Assembly (NCBI RefSeq): GCF_000315625.1
Contig: NW_005434637.1
Location: forward strand, 1 to 64,000
DNA from: Guillardia theta CCMP2712
Taxonomy: Eukaryota; Cryptophyceae; Pyrenomonadales; Geminigeraceae
DNA: 64,000 bases
Reading direction: 5' to 3'
Positions 34,193 through 43,941 of the stretch are shown here, piece after piece (positions within the stretch are counted from its first letter, which is position 1; the number at the start of each line of letters is the position of its first letter). A program made the translations under genes and the position numbers. The notes below the pieces were generated by a model, which was not told the origin of the DNA, did not search any database, and worked only from the letters and a program-made list of their open reading frames with translations.

Positions 34193-34551
34193 TTGCAATT
34201 ATCTAGCCATATAAAATCTTGCACACTCTGACCTTGCCAGAAAACAGATGCTGGCCTGCCCAGTTTGCCAAAACATTTCTGCGCAAGCACCAACCTTGCT
34301 CTGTATTTCAACTCCTATTTTCTTCTTTCTTCTGTACACTAGTCAGCTTGTTCTGTGTGCTTCCCTCCCTCTTTGCAATTATCTAGCCATATAAAATCTT
34401 GCACACTCTGACCTTGCCAGAAAACAGATGCTGGCCTGCCCAGTTTGCCAAAACATTTCTGCGCAAGCACCAACCTTGCTCTGTATTTCAACTCCTATTT
34501 TCTTCTTTCTTCTGTACACTAGTCAGCTTGTTCTGTGTGCTTCCCTCCCTC
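34193..34551. repeat. Perfect 179-bp tandem duplication in a divergent promoter region
   Basis: 34193-34371 and 34373-34551 are identical at an offset of 180 bp. Each copy begins TTGCAATTATCTAGCCATA and carries a TATA-like CATATAAAATC followed by a pyrimidine-rich end. The duplication lies between the start of the minus-strand Q-rich gene (34040) and the plus-strand fucosyltransferase gene (34896), so it duplicates putative promoter elements. Confidence 0.95.
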
Positions 34552-34895
34552 CTCGCACCCTCACCCTCTTCTTCCCTTCCTCATCCCTCCGTATTGTCAT
34601 TTTCGTCGGCGCCCGCACCACCATCACAGCAATCTTTCAAACCGGCCGCTCGCCAACCATATATGGAGTACCCCTACAAAAACTGTTTTTGATCGTTGAA
34701 TATGCTTTTAATAGTAGTACATTCACAGACCTTCGAGACATTGCGTTTGAAGTTGGCGAAGTATGTGTGAATCTCTGTGATTCTTTTATTTCCCTGCATG
34801 CAAAGCTTTACTACAAGGATGTCTTGCTATGAAAACTCATCTCTTCGGAAAAGAACCCCTACCCCTCCACCCTACCAGAATCGTCCAAGCGCACA

Positions 34896-37499
34896 ATGGC
34901 GGATAACACTCTCGTTGCGACTGTCCCGCAGCTCCTCCTCATCCTCCTCCACCTCCAACAGACGTCGACCAGAAGAATGGACGGGAGAGAACATGGAGGC
35001 TCGCAGCTTGCAGATGAACTATACCTGCAAGCCCGAAACATGGAGATCGAAGATGATTGGATATCTGCGTTTCGATGCTACACGCTTGCAAGCCGGCTCC
35101 TTCCATCAGATTTGAGGACACTGAATGCGATGAAAAGAATGAAGAATCGATGGAAAGGCAGCGTTCTTGTTCAGTATTTGGGGAACAACTTCACCCTCCC
35201 AGTATTCAGCCCCACGAAGAAATATCAGTCAACTCCCACAGAGATGGGAAGCGCAGACTCTATGGTGATGTTTGTGCTTTCCTCTGCCATCTCCTGCTCT
35301 AACAACGAAGAAACTTAGACAAGAATCTTTTTTCAATGGAAGAGGATTCCGATTTTCTCAAACGATTCTGAAAGATGCGCTGCACACATAGGGAGGAATG
35401 ACAGTTCGGTGTTCACAGTACTGGGTCAGACATGTCTTTCACCACGGTATGCCGACACTCACAATGCTGTGCATGTGAGAACAGTACATGGATGTTTTGA
35501 ACTTGTCTCAACCTCCTCACAGGCGATTTTGAACGGAGAGAGTCAGGTGGATTACAACGCTTTCATTCCTTTTAAATCTGCTGTTCATTCTGGAGTTGAA
35601 TGTGGGACCTCAAGCAAGCGCATGAGAGAGTTGATCGGGAGGAATGCTCATCCGCCGTCAATTTGTACAGGTTGTGGATCTGTGTCATTGTTTCCAAAAC
35701 TTGCAGCCATAACACCAGTTGTAGTGAAGATATCGGGATCAAACAATCAGGTGCCGTTGTACACGTGAGACTTGAAGGTATCTTTCGTTGAAGCTGAATC
35801 ATGCATCAGGAATGACACACGTGAGAAAGTACTCGAACGTCTGCAATCTTCTTTCACGTACGTGCATTCAAATAAGTAAGCAACGTTCTGACTTCAGAGT
35901 GGCAGAAACAAGCTAAGGGCCGAAGAAATCCTGCGAAACGATGTCCTCAGAGTTCTGCTCGAAAGGAGGCGGCATTACTTGCGTACATCTTTTCTTCTTG
36001 AGTTGAAATCCATGATCGAGGGTGCAGGGAACCTTTCTCCATACTTTGAGAAAGCTCAAGTATGTATGAAAGATCAGCTACACTATTTCACCCTGAAGTT
36101 TTCGTGTTTGCACAGGCTCTCGGGGATGACATGTTTGCCAAGGTTGTTGATCACGTGAAATGTAGATCTCACTCGTGCATTGTGTAAGTATTTCTGCGAG
36201 GTATCCATTTGAGTCATGACTTGTTGCAGGCAACACGAGCAGATAGTAGGACAAGATACGGTCGACATTTCTATCCCGTCAAGCAAGATCCCGGCTAAAG
36301 ATCGTGAGAGAAGCTGGAACGTGCGCGAGAATGACGTGTCATTGGACGACGTGGATGAAGAGGCAAAGCTTGCTCAGAAATATCTCAGGGACATGCAGCA
36401 TCCAGCGAATTGCTCTTCGAGAAACGCGTTGGTCTTCCACCATGATCGAGCTTACTGGGGATTCGCTGCAAACGTGCATTTCATGACGGTTGCGTTCAAC
36501 TTCGCGCTTGCAAACAACAGAACATTCTTAACGAGGCACCCAGACCACTGGAACTATGGCGGAAGGGACTGTAAGCATGGTTGGGAATGTTACTTCCAGC
36601 CTGTCTCGTGCTGCAGCGAGAAGGATGTTTGGGAGCCTTACACCAACTTTGTGCGAGCTGACTTCCGCTGGGATCATCGAGGCTATCTCTACCGCGTGGA
36701 CACACAACAGGAGCGAGTTCTGCACTATGCCAACGTGGATGGGCCATGGCAGGAAGCGATCGGCAACTCGCGAGCCCCCGACGGGACAGTCGTGCGGAAC
36801 TGGATCCCCGAGCCTTTCAGGCATCGAGGGCTCTTGTGGTGGCGAGCGCAGCTAACACGTTATCTCTTCCGCCCAAAGCAGTTTGTGCTGAGTTTCATCC
36901 GAGAAAGAGTCAAGGCAGTTGTCCCCCTGACAGTCCGCGAGCAGCCATGCAGTGTCGGGCTGCATGTTCGCCGAGGCGACAAGGCCTACGACGAGTACCA
37001 GGGCTGCTACTTTGGAAGCATTGACGTCTACCTGCAGAAGGCGAAGAAGCTTTGTCCCAGCGTAAAGCATATCTACGTGAGCACAGACGACCCGTCGGTC
37101 ATTGACGGGCTTCCGGGCATGGCCCACCAACATCAGGTATCCCTGCTGCACGATCCGCTCGAAGCAAGATACAACGGTAGCCACATCTTCGCTCCCCCCG
37201 GTGTCTCTCTCGCGCGATGGCCAGCCTTCCCAGGTGCTCACTGCTTGTGTCTCCTGCGTCTGACTAACGAGAGAGCAGGGAACGACCCGCTGGTGAACAC
37301 GAGCATGTACGCGCTAGAGACGATCAAGAGTATCTGGATGCTAACCTTCGTCTTCTCCGACTTCGTGGGGTCGGTAACCTCGTCCATGTCGCGGCTCGTC
37401 TACCAGCTGCGCGTGGCCTTCGGGAAGGAGCAGCTGCAGGACGAGTGGACGGTGGACAAGGACGCGCGGCATGAGGCAGGATGGTTTGCCGACCCTTGA
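34896..37499 (+). CDS. GT23-like alpha-1,6-fucosyltransferase, multi-exon
   Basis: The main exon (about 36231-37499) shows the fucosyltransferase GDP-fucose motif VGLHVRRGDK, then HIYVSTDDPSVIDG, then SDFVGSVTSSMSRLVYQLR. These are the three conserved motifs of the FUT8/NodZ-like (GT23) fold. Preceding text NRTFLTRHPDHWNYGG matches the same domain. Upstream exons around 35900-36190 (LRAEEILRNDVLRVLLERRR and DDMFAKVVDHVKCRSHSCIV) splice in frame. The most upstream part (34896) has a hydrophobic stretch LVATVPQLLLILLHL that could be the type II signal anchor. It is followed by a TPR-like helix pair. Known family role: core fucosylation of N-glycans in the Golgi. A 45-nt in-frame intron probably sits at about 37233-37277. 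N-terminal exon joins are tentative. Confidence 0.7.
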
Positions 37500-37588
37500 A
37501 GGGACTACTACGACAATCACGAGCAGCAAATGAAGAGATCGAGGAGGAATGGTGATATGCGAACGAAATAAACTAATTTCAATCATCT

Positions 37589-40226
37589 TTACAACGGAGC
37601 TACGTTGAGAAGCTCGACATCTGCAAACTTCTCCTGAGCAGCTGAGTGAGTGGAGGAGGCAGGGAAAGGAGGAGAGGTGAATGCGGCAAGACCTGGAAGT
37701 TGTCGACTGCCCACTGATTCTTGAAGAGAATTACCTATACAACTGTCACCCGCACGACCACATGGAGGAACAAGATTGCACCGGTCGCTCCTGTGCGTCC
37801 TTGAAGATTTGCGCGTTGAACAAGACTCCCTGTCACACGTCAACGGGCTTCAAAAGGCAGCTCAAGAAAACCTTCAGCTTGTCGGCGACCGGCCAACCTC
37901 CCTTGACCCATCGAGCAACCCTGAGAGAAAGTAAGCTACCTCTATCGCACGTGCAGCATCAGGCGACTGGAAGGGAAGAGGTTCGTAGCGCGTCTCGACG
38001 CCGTACTCAGTGAGCATGCGGCTCTCGACAACTTCGAACTGGAGCTGACCGACAGCAGCGAGCACAGGGTCGATCTCAAAGTCACTCAGGGAGTAGAGCA
38101 CCTTGCTCTCAGTGAGAAGACGTCACAAGACTTCATCGTGCTAGCACCTGCACGGCTCCCTCCTCCCTCAACTGGTCGATGCCCTTCTTGAAGTTTTTTT
38201 GCTTGCTTGGGTTCCTGACGTGACGTCAGCGACGGCGATGAGCCAAAGAGCTCGCACGGGTTTCTGATCCAGTTGAAGAACTCAGGCGAGAAGCTTGGAA
38301 TCCCCTGAAGAGGAAGAAATCACACGATGGAAGAAGAGGGGGTGCGGGTCTCTGACATACCTCGTACTGGATTTTCTTTCCTGTCGTGATAGTGTCGCCG
38401 ATGGCGAAGGCGCCAGGGTTGACAAAGCCGATTCTGAAGACGTTCAGGGGAGGAGAGAGAAAGGAAGGAGTCACATGTCTCCGGCGTATGCTGACTCGAT
38501 AGTTTCTCGGCGCTGAGCAAAGAGCTTCGAAGGAGCTGAGAGACGAACCGTCTTGCCCGTGCGTGTGTGCAGAACCTGTTGTCATGAGGTGTGACATGGC
38601 GGGTCTTTCCAGGACACAAGAACCTGCATGTCCTTCTCGAATTTGCCGGAGCAAACGCGCACAAATGCGATCCTATCACGATGCTTGGGATCCATGTTTG
38701 CCTGCCTTAATTCTCAACCGCCTCCAGATTCTCCTCCTCACTTCACCTGCAGCTTGAACACGAAGCCGCTGAACTCGGAGGAGTCAGGAGGGATCACCCC
38801 GTCAGTGCTCGCGCGTCCTCTGAATGCTATGTGAGTTGTGCTTGGGTGTCATCGACCAAGAGCAGCACCTCGGGCCTTGGCTCAGCTCCATGAATGACTC
38901 CAGGAAGTTCTGAATACCGAAGTTGTTGTATCCTGACCCGAACCAGACTGGAGACTGTGGTTGACTATCACAAGGTGCAACGAAGGAAACAGCAAGGCAA
39001 GAGATGAAATTCACCTGCTTCTGATCGAGAACTTTGTTGATATCCAAAGGCTCTGCAATCTCGTCCAAGATCTCCAGTTCCTGTCGCACGGGAAGGATCA
39101 GGTCAACGCAGAGGAGGAAGGTGCGTCCTGACCTCCCTGAGATTGTCCAAAAGCTCCTCGGGGATCAGCCCGCTGAGCTTGGGGTCGTTCAAGTCGTCGA
39201 TTTGCACCTGAAGGGGTCAGAGGCATTGAAGGGCGACGGGTCAAGGAACCTCAGACGCCTTCTTTCCTCCTCCGCTTACTCGCTCGAACAGGTAAATCTT
39301 CTTCTTCTGTCTGTCATACACGCCCTGAAAGCGATCGCCAGAACCAATTGGCCAGGTCATGGGGCAGGGAACGACTCCCAGGGTCTTCTCGATGGTATCG
39401 AGGAGCTCGAGGGGCTCGAGGGAGGGACGGTCCATCTTGTTGATGAAGGTGAAGAGAGGAAGCTTCCTCAGCTTGACCACGTCGAAGAGCTTCAGCGTCT
39501 GCGCCTCGAGGCCCTTGGCACCGTCAAGAAGCATGACAGCGTTGTCAGCAGCTGCTATCGTCCTGTAAGTGTCCTCCGAGAAGTCTTCGTGCCCTGGAGT
39601 ATCGAGAAGGTTCATCTGCATCCCCTTGTACTCAAACTGAAGGGCTGTGGACGAGATGGAGATTCCTCTCTCTTGCTCGATCTTCATCCAGTCTGAAGTT
39701 GCTCTCCTGCGCTCTCCCTTGGCCTTTACAGCTCCTGCTTCTTGGACTGCACCTCCATAGAGCAGCAGCTTCTCAGTGAGCGTGGTCTTACCCGCGTCTG
39801 GATGTGAGATGATCGCAAAAGTCCTGCAGAAAAGCATGTAAGTATCGCGCGAGGATTTGATCAGTGCTGCCCAACCTCCTCCTGCGGATCTCGGAGGTGA
39901 GGTCAGCATCTGATGCTGCTGCTGCTGCTGTTCCTGAGAGAGTAAGGGAAGTGAGAAAGGAGGAGCTTAGCCGTCTTGATTGCATTTGAGACTTGATGGG
40001 CAGACACGACAAATGAGCTCCCTGAGAAAGCCTGAGAGAACCTGACGGGACTACTAAACTGAAGCTCTGGACCTGCAAAATTCCTGAAAAGCATAGATGT
40101 CATTGAAGAAACAAAGAAAGCGACCAAGCTCTTGCTCGAAAGTCTTCCTCGAAGAGTTTGAGGCTTAAACGTTTTAGTCCGTAACACCCTCACAACATTT
40201 ATTGCGTTTATCAGACCTCTTTTCAA
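37589..40226 (-). CDS. prfC: Bacterial-type peptide chain release factor 3 (RF3), organelle-targeted
   Basis: A leader of about 100 residues rich in Ser/Arg/Leu and poor in acids precedes the G domain. G1 is [10 protein letters not shown], then comes [20 protein letters not shown] (switch I/G2). G3 is [15 protein letters not shown] and G4 is FINKMDR. These motifs, with [10 protein letters not shown], are specific for RF3 rather than EF-G. C-terminal exons give [67 protein letters not shown] and finally [14 protein letters not shown] with TAA at 37589. All are joined by ~50-60 nt introns. RF3 is a GTPase that recycles class I release factors. Nuclear coding plus the leader suggests import into plastid or mitochondrion. 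Its stop is 90 bp from that of the fucosyltransferase. Confidence 0.85.
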
Positions 40227-40936
40227 CCCTTCTCAAGCATATTCAACTCTTCTCAACAGCCATTTTCAACAAAAAGTCGCATGTCCAGGCAACATTTGTC
40301 ACTATCTCAGGTCCGCAACCAACATGACAACAACAGCTGCTCTCACACTAGGTAGCGCGTGATTCAAAAGATCTCTTCAACAACCAAGCATACATCAATG
40401 ACTATTCGCAACAACAAACAACACACGACAGTACAAGCACCAAACCACAATCAACCAGCATCGTTGCGTCATCTCAACAGCAAACAAGTCACATCACGGC
40501 CGCATCTCAACAGAAGGTACATTGCATCGCCATGCTCGCGCCCTTTTCTTCTCACCCCCCCCTTCCTCTCACCTGCGACCAGCACGAGGACCCTCCATCT
40601 CATGGCCTCCACCATCAGCCCGACAAGACAAAGCACTGGATTTATGTCCCGGTGTTGCCTGTGCTTTATAAATCGTCTCCAAACTTGTAGTCAGGCTGCT
40701 CCGAACTCGCAACGTGGCCCATGTTTGAGAAGTTTTATAAAATGAAAACAAGTAGAAAGCTATGAATATTGAAATCGCTTGCAAATCGGGAGGGTGTGGA
40801 ATGGATTGGCGGCAGAGAGTGAGACGGTTTAGGGACTTCCCGATGATCCACCATGGCCCCCGTTGGTCACAAATGAGGAGCCGATCAAGCAGATTAAAAT
40901 GGATGCAGCAATGCAGGGCCTTCTCCACTCCTTGTC
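40227..40936. other. Intergenic between RF3 and the FYVE gene
   Basis: Contains A/C-rich CAACA runs at about 40330-40510 that likely form the RF3 upstream region. No supported gene is seen. Confidence 0.45.
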
Positions 40937-42082
40937 TCACTGATCATCCCCAGTCGGTGTTGCAATCTGCAGCGCGGTCAGAAACAGGCCAGACAACAAA
41001 AACAAGAGGCGGTTTACTTGGTTGGGATTGACGGAGTGGCTGCCATCGGGAGGGTTCTCTTGGCTGGCATGCTCTTCCTTGATCTGAGGGCCCTGGTGGT
41101 GCGCTAGAGCATTCACAATGTCCATCTTCTTGCTCCTGTCTGCAATCTGCACCGGCGTCTGACCTCCCTTGTTCTTGATCGTCTTGTCTGCTCCCTTGTC
41201 TAGCAGCAGGTTCACCATCTTCACGTGTCCTTCCTTCACAGCCCGATGCAGAGGAGCCTCTCCGTCTGCATTCTGCGCATTCACGTTGGCTCCATGACGA
41301 ATCAGAATGATAGCACAGTCCACATGCCCGCCACCGGCTGCGAACAAGAGAGGAGTATTGCCGCGTGCAGTCTTGGCGTCCACAGGAGCGTGGTGCTGGA
41401 TCAGCGCATTCACCACATCCACATGGCCCTGAACTTTCACTGCGGCATGCAACGCAGTCAGCCCGATGTGATCAGTCGGGTCCTGTGCTGCTCCAGCCTT
41501 GTCACCGTCCTTGACTGTCGTCAGCTCATGGCACATGGAGCACTCGTACGTGTTGGCGCGGTTCGGCGTGTGGGCAGCCATCTTCAAGCAGAAGCTGCAC
41601 TGCACATAGACAGAGTTCTGAGGCTCTGGAACTGCATGCTCCACCTTTGCGCCGCCGGAAATGAGCACTCTGCAAACTTCTGAGAATCCTCCTCCGGCTG
41701 CAACAGTGAGGGGAGGGAAGACGGCAATGTGAAGGTTGCAGTCGTTCTTTCTCTGGACGTACTTGATAAGAGAATTCACGTCGTTTGCTTGGATGGCTTG
41801 TACGAGCGCCTCAGCCTTCCAGCATAGCCTTGCACACTTGCGGCAAACGCGCACAGGAGACAAATACTCAAACTTGGGTAGAGGCCAGGTCTCTGCGGCG
41901 CAATATCTGCAGAATACATGGCCGCACATTCGGCAATGATGCTTGCGGATGATAAAGGAGAAGACAAACCCGCAAGACTTGCATTGAGTGACCGTTGTGT
42001 CGTCAACCCACTCGGGACCCGACGGCGATATCTTACCCACCTTCTTCGATCCACCAGTCGTGCAAACACGTTGGCACATCAT
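40937..42082 (-). CDS. FYVE-finger ankyrin-repeat protein
   Basis: Single-exon ORF of 381 codons. Residues 25-86 form a FYVE domain with all three signatures: WVDD (WxxD), RKHHCR, and RVC. Its eight zinc Cys are at about 34, 37, 50, 53, 58, 61, 80 and 83, so PI3P binding on endosomes is expected. Ankyrin-like helices follow (LTVAAGGGFSEVCRVLISGG), then a small CxxC...CxxC zinc ribbon (C162, C165, C181, C184). Four clear ankyrin repeats follow (GLTALHAAV, GNTPLLFAA, GEAPLHRAV, GGQTPVQIA). A C-terminal hydrophobic stretch, VNRLLFLLSGLFLTALQIA (about 356-374), could be a tail anchor. The start MMCQRV is the only reasonable one. Confidence 0.85.
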   Translation of the reverse strand: MMCQRVCTTGGSKKVGKISPSGPEWVDDTTVTQCKSCGFVFSFIIRKHHCRMCGHVFCRYCAAETWPLPKFEYLSPVRVCRKCARLCWKAEALVQAIQANDVNSLIKYVQRKNDCNLHIAVFPPLTVAAGGGFSEVCRVLISGGAKVEHAVPEPQNSVYVQCSFCLKMAAHTPNRANTYECSMCHELTTVKDGDKAGAAQDPTDHIGLTALHAAVKVQGHVDVVNALIQHHAPVDAKTARGNTPLLFAAGGGHVDCAIILIRHGANVNAQNADGEAPLHRAVKEGHVKMVNLLLDKGADKTIKNKGGQTPVQIADRSKKMDIVNALAHHQGPQIKEEHASQENPPDGSHSVNPNQVNRLLFLLSGLFLTALQIATPTGDDQ

Positions 42083-43067
42083 CTTGTCCTACAACCTACA
42101 ACAAGAAGACGAGCACAACTAACTTAGAGAGGAGTCAGCTTCTTGCTTGTCTCTCTGTGTGGTTTTTTTTGTCTCTTTTTTCCTTTTTTCCGATGACGAA
42201 GCACCGCGACGAGGCTCCTAGAGGGGTCCTAGGGTGGTTGTACCGAACTGATATGGAGGCCCTAGGATTATACGGAGGGGTTACAAATGTGATCACCTTT
42301 CTCAGCAGTGGGTAGGGGTGGTGGCAAGATAAGATCTGGGTCCTATCCAACCTATGAGCTTGAAGCTAGGACCGAAAAGCCAAAGCACCCACTACCCCAG
42401 TGACCTGGTAGCTATTACACCACCCCTACCAATGATAGTTCTAACCACCCCCTGTGAGAAAAATGTTCATAACGATAGAGAAACCGACAGAAAGAAAAAA
42501 CGTGCCGGCATGGCGGATCCGAAGGATGCGGCAGGGCAGACGGGCAGCATGCGGCATTGCAGACGGGCAGCATAAGAACGACTTGCTATGTTGAGGAACC
42601 GAGATCAATATGTGCTGCCAAGGGGAGGGGCAGGAGCGTGTAGTGTGCATGAGGGCGAGGAGTGATGCGTGAATCCGAAGGATGACGTATTGCTGAGTGG
42701 GGCGAGAGACGATGGCGTAAGATTGCGATGGATGCATTCACAGTGGGGATTCTCGATAGAACTTGTGTATGTGCGAAAATGATTGAGTCGAGAGAAGGAT
42801 AGATGTTAGGGTTATGAACGAGAACTGTGTATTGCTTCGAAGGTTGCTGGATGAGAACAATGGAACTTGCATGAAGAATGTGTTTGTCTGGCGAGCTTTT
42901 TGTTTTTTTAGATAAATTGATTGGATGTAGGGATATTTAATGATTTTCAACAGAAATAGCTTCAGATGTATGAGGAATGCCTTTCTGATGAATTGATTCA
43001 GAAATATTTCTGAAATCTTTGTCCTGAATCGAATGCTTTGTGCAGACTTCTCATTTTCATTCTACAG
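42083..43067. other. Intergenic
   Basis: No supported gene. Holds a nested inverted repeat (see 42311-42430) and A/T-rich sequence upstream of the small membrane-protein gene. Confidence 0.45.
42311..42430. repeat. Nested inverted repeat, possible structured RNA or MITE-like hairpin
   Basis: Perfect 13-bp arms GGTAGGGGTGGTG (42311-42323) and CACCACCCCTACC (42418-42430) enclose a second pair, GGTCCTA and TAGGACC. The arms could form a ~120-nt branched hairpin on either strand. It is not an identifiable tRNA. No target-site duplication was established. Confidence 0.4.
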
Positions 43068-43630
43068 ATGATGGATAAGAAGCGAAAAAAGCAACAGGAG
43101 AAGAGAGCAAGGCAGAAATATTATTACTATGCTTCACTCGCTGCTGCCTGCGGTATCGTCGCATGGATGGTGATGGTAGCCTTCACCGACGACGTGAAGC
43201 CCAAGAGAGCTCGGCAGCCTCCCAACAGAATGCCCGTTCCTCCTTCCGCCAACGAACCGCCAGGTCCTGATGTGAAGGCAAGAATCACAGTGAAGGCCTC
43301 GGACAACAATGCACAAGTGTTCCTTGACATCAAGCATGGGCTGGAAGACATGACTGGAATCGAAGCTGACGTAGACACTTTTATGATGAGTCATGGAGTT
43401 CCAGCGGAGTACAAAGAGCAACTTGTCCAGGCAGCAGTTCAGAGTCTGAGACAACAAGCTGGAGAGGGCGGCGGAATGCCAGACATGCAGTCATCCACGG
43501 CAGAGGACGACGAGGTGAGTCATGCTGTAGAGGTACATCATCTTTCGTGAAGTGATTGCGGCAGGAATGGGCAGACAAGCATCTAGACAATGACGATGAC
43601 GATGGAGGATCTGAAAACGACGAGAATTAA
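43068..43630 (+). CDS. Small single-pass membrane protein with acidic tail, two exons
   Basis: Starts MMDKKRKKQQEKRARQ, a very basic cytosolic segment. It is followed by one hydrophobic helix, YYYYASLAAACGIVAWMVMV, giving an N-in signal-anchor topology. The rest is soluble with a proline-rich linker (PPNRMPVPPSANEPP) and a small helical domain. A GT-AG intron at about 43516-43564 joins EDDE to EWADKHLDNDDDDGGSENDE, with stop TAA at 43628-43630. Without that splice the frame ends early at 43550. Family unknown. The lysine-rich N-terminus and acidic C-terminus suggest an ER membrane protein, which is inference. Confidence 0.65.
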
Positions 43631-43941
43631 GTGCTTGAGAGTTCTTTCCGACCTTTCTGCTGAGAGGCTCCACGATATGACAGATAGCGGCGAGATTGGC
43701 TCCTTCGATGCCTTCTCGAGCTGAAAGGCGGATTTTGAAAGGTTCCAATCAACTTTGAATTTCTACTGGGATTCTCAAAACTTTTAGTGACTCGAAACAT
43801 AATACATGTGATATTATTTTTTTCTTTTTGCCTATTTGCAAATCCTCAGCAAAGAGTCAGGAGTGTACAAACATCCATTTCTCTTGAGATATTCTCCTGC
43901 CAAGTGCATCAGTTTCGACCGCTATTTCACCAAGACAATAT

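Noticed and set aside
42311-42430. tRNA gene in the nested inverted repeat
   Set aside because: No convincing cloverleaf, A box or B box could be drawn on either strand.
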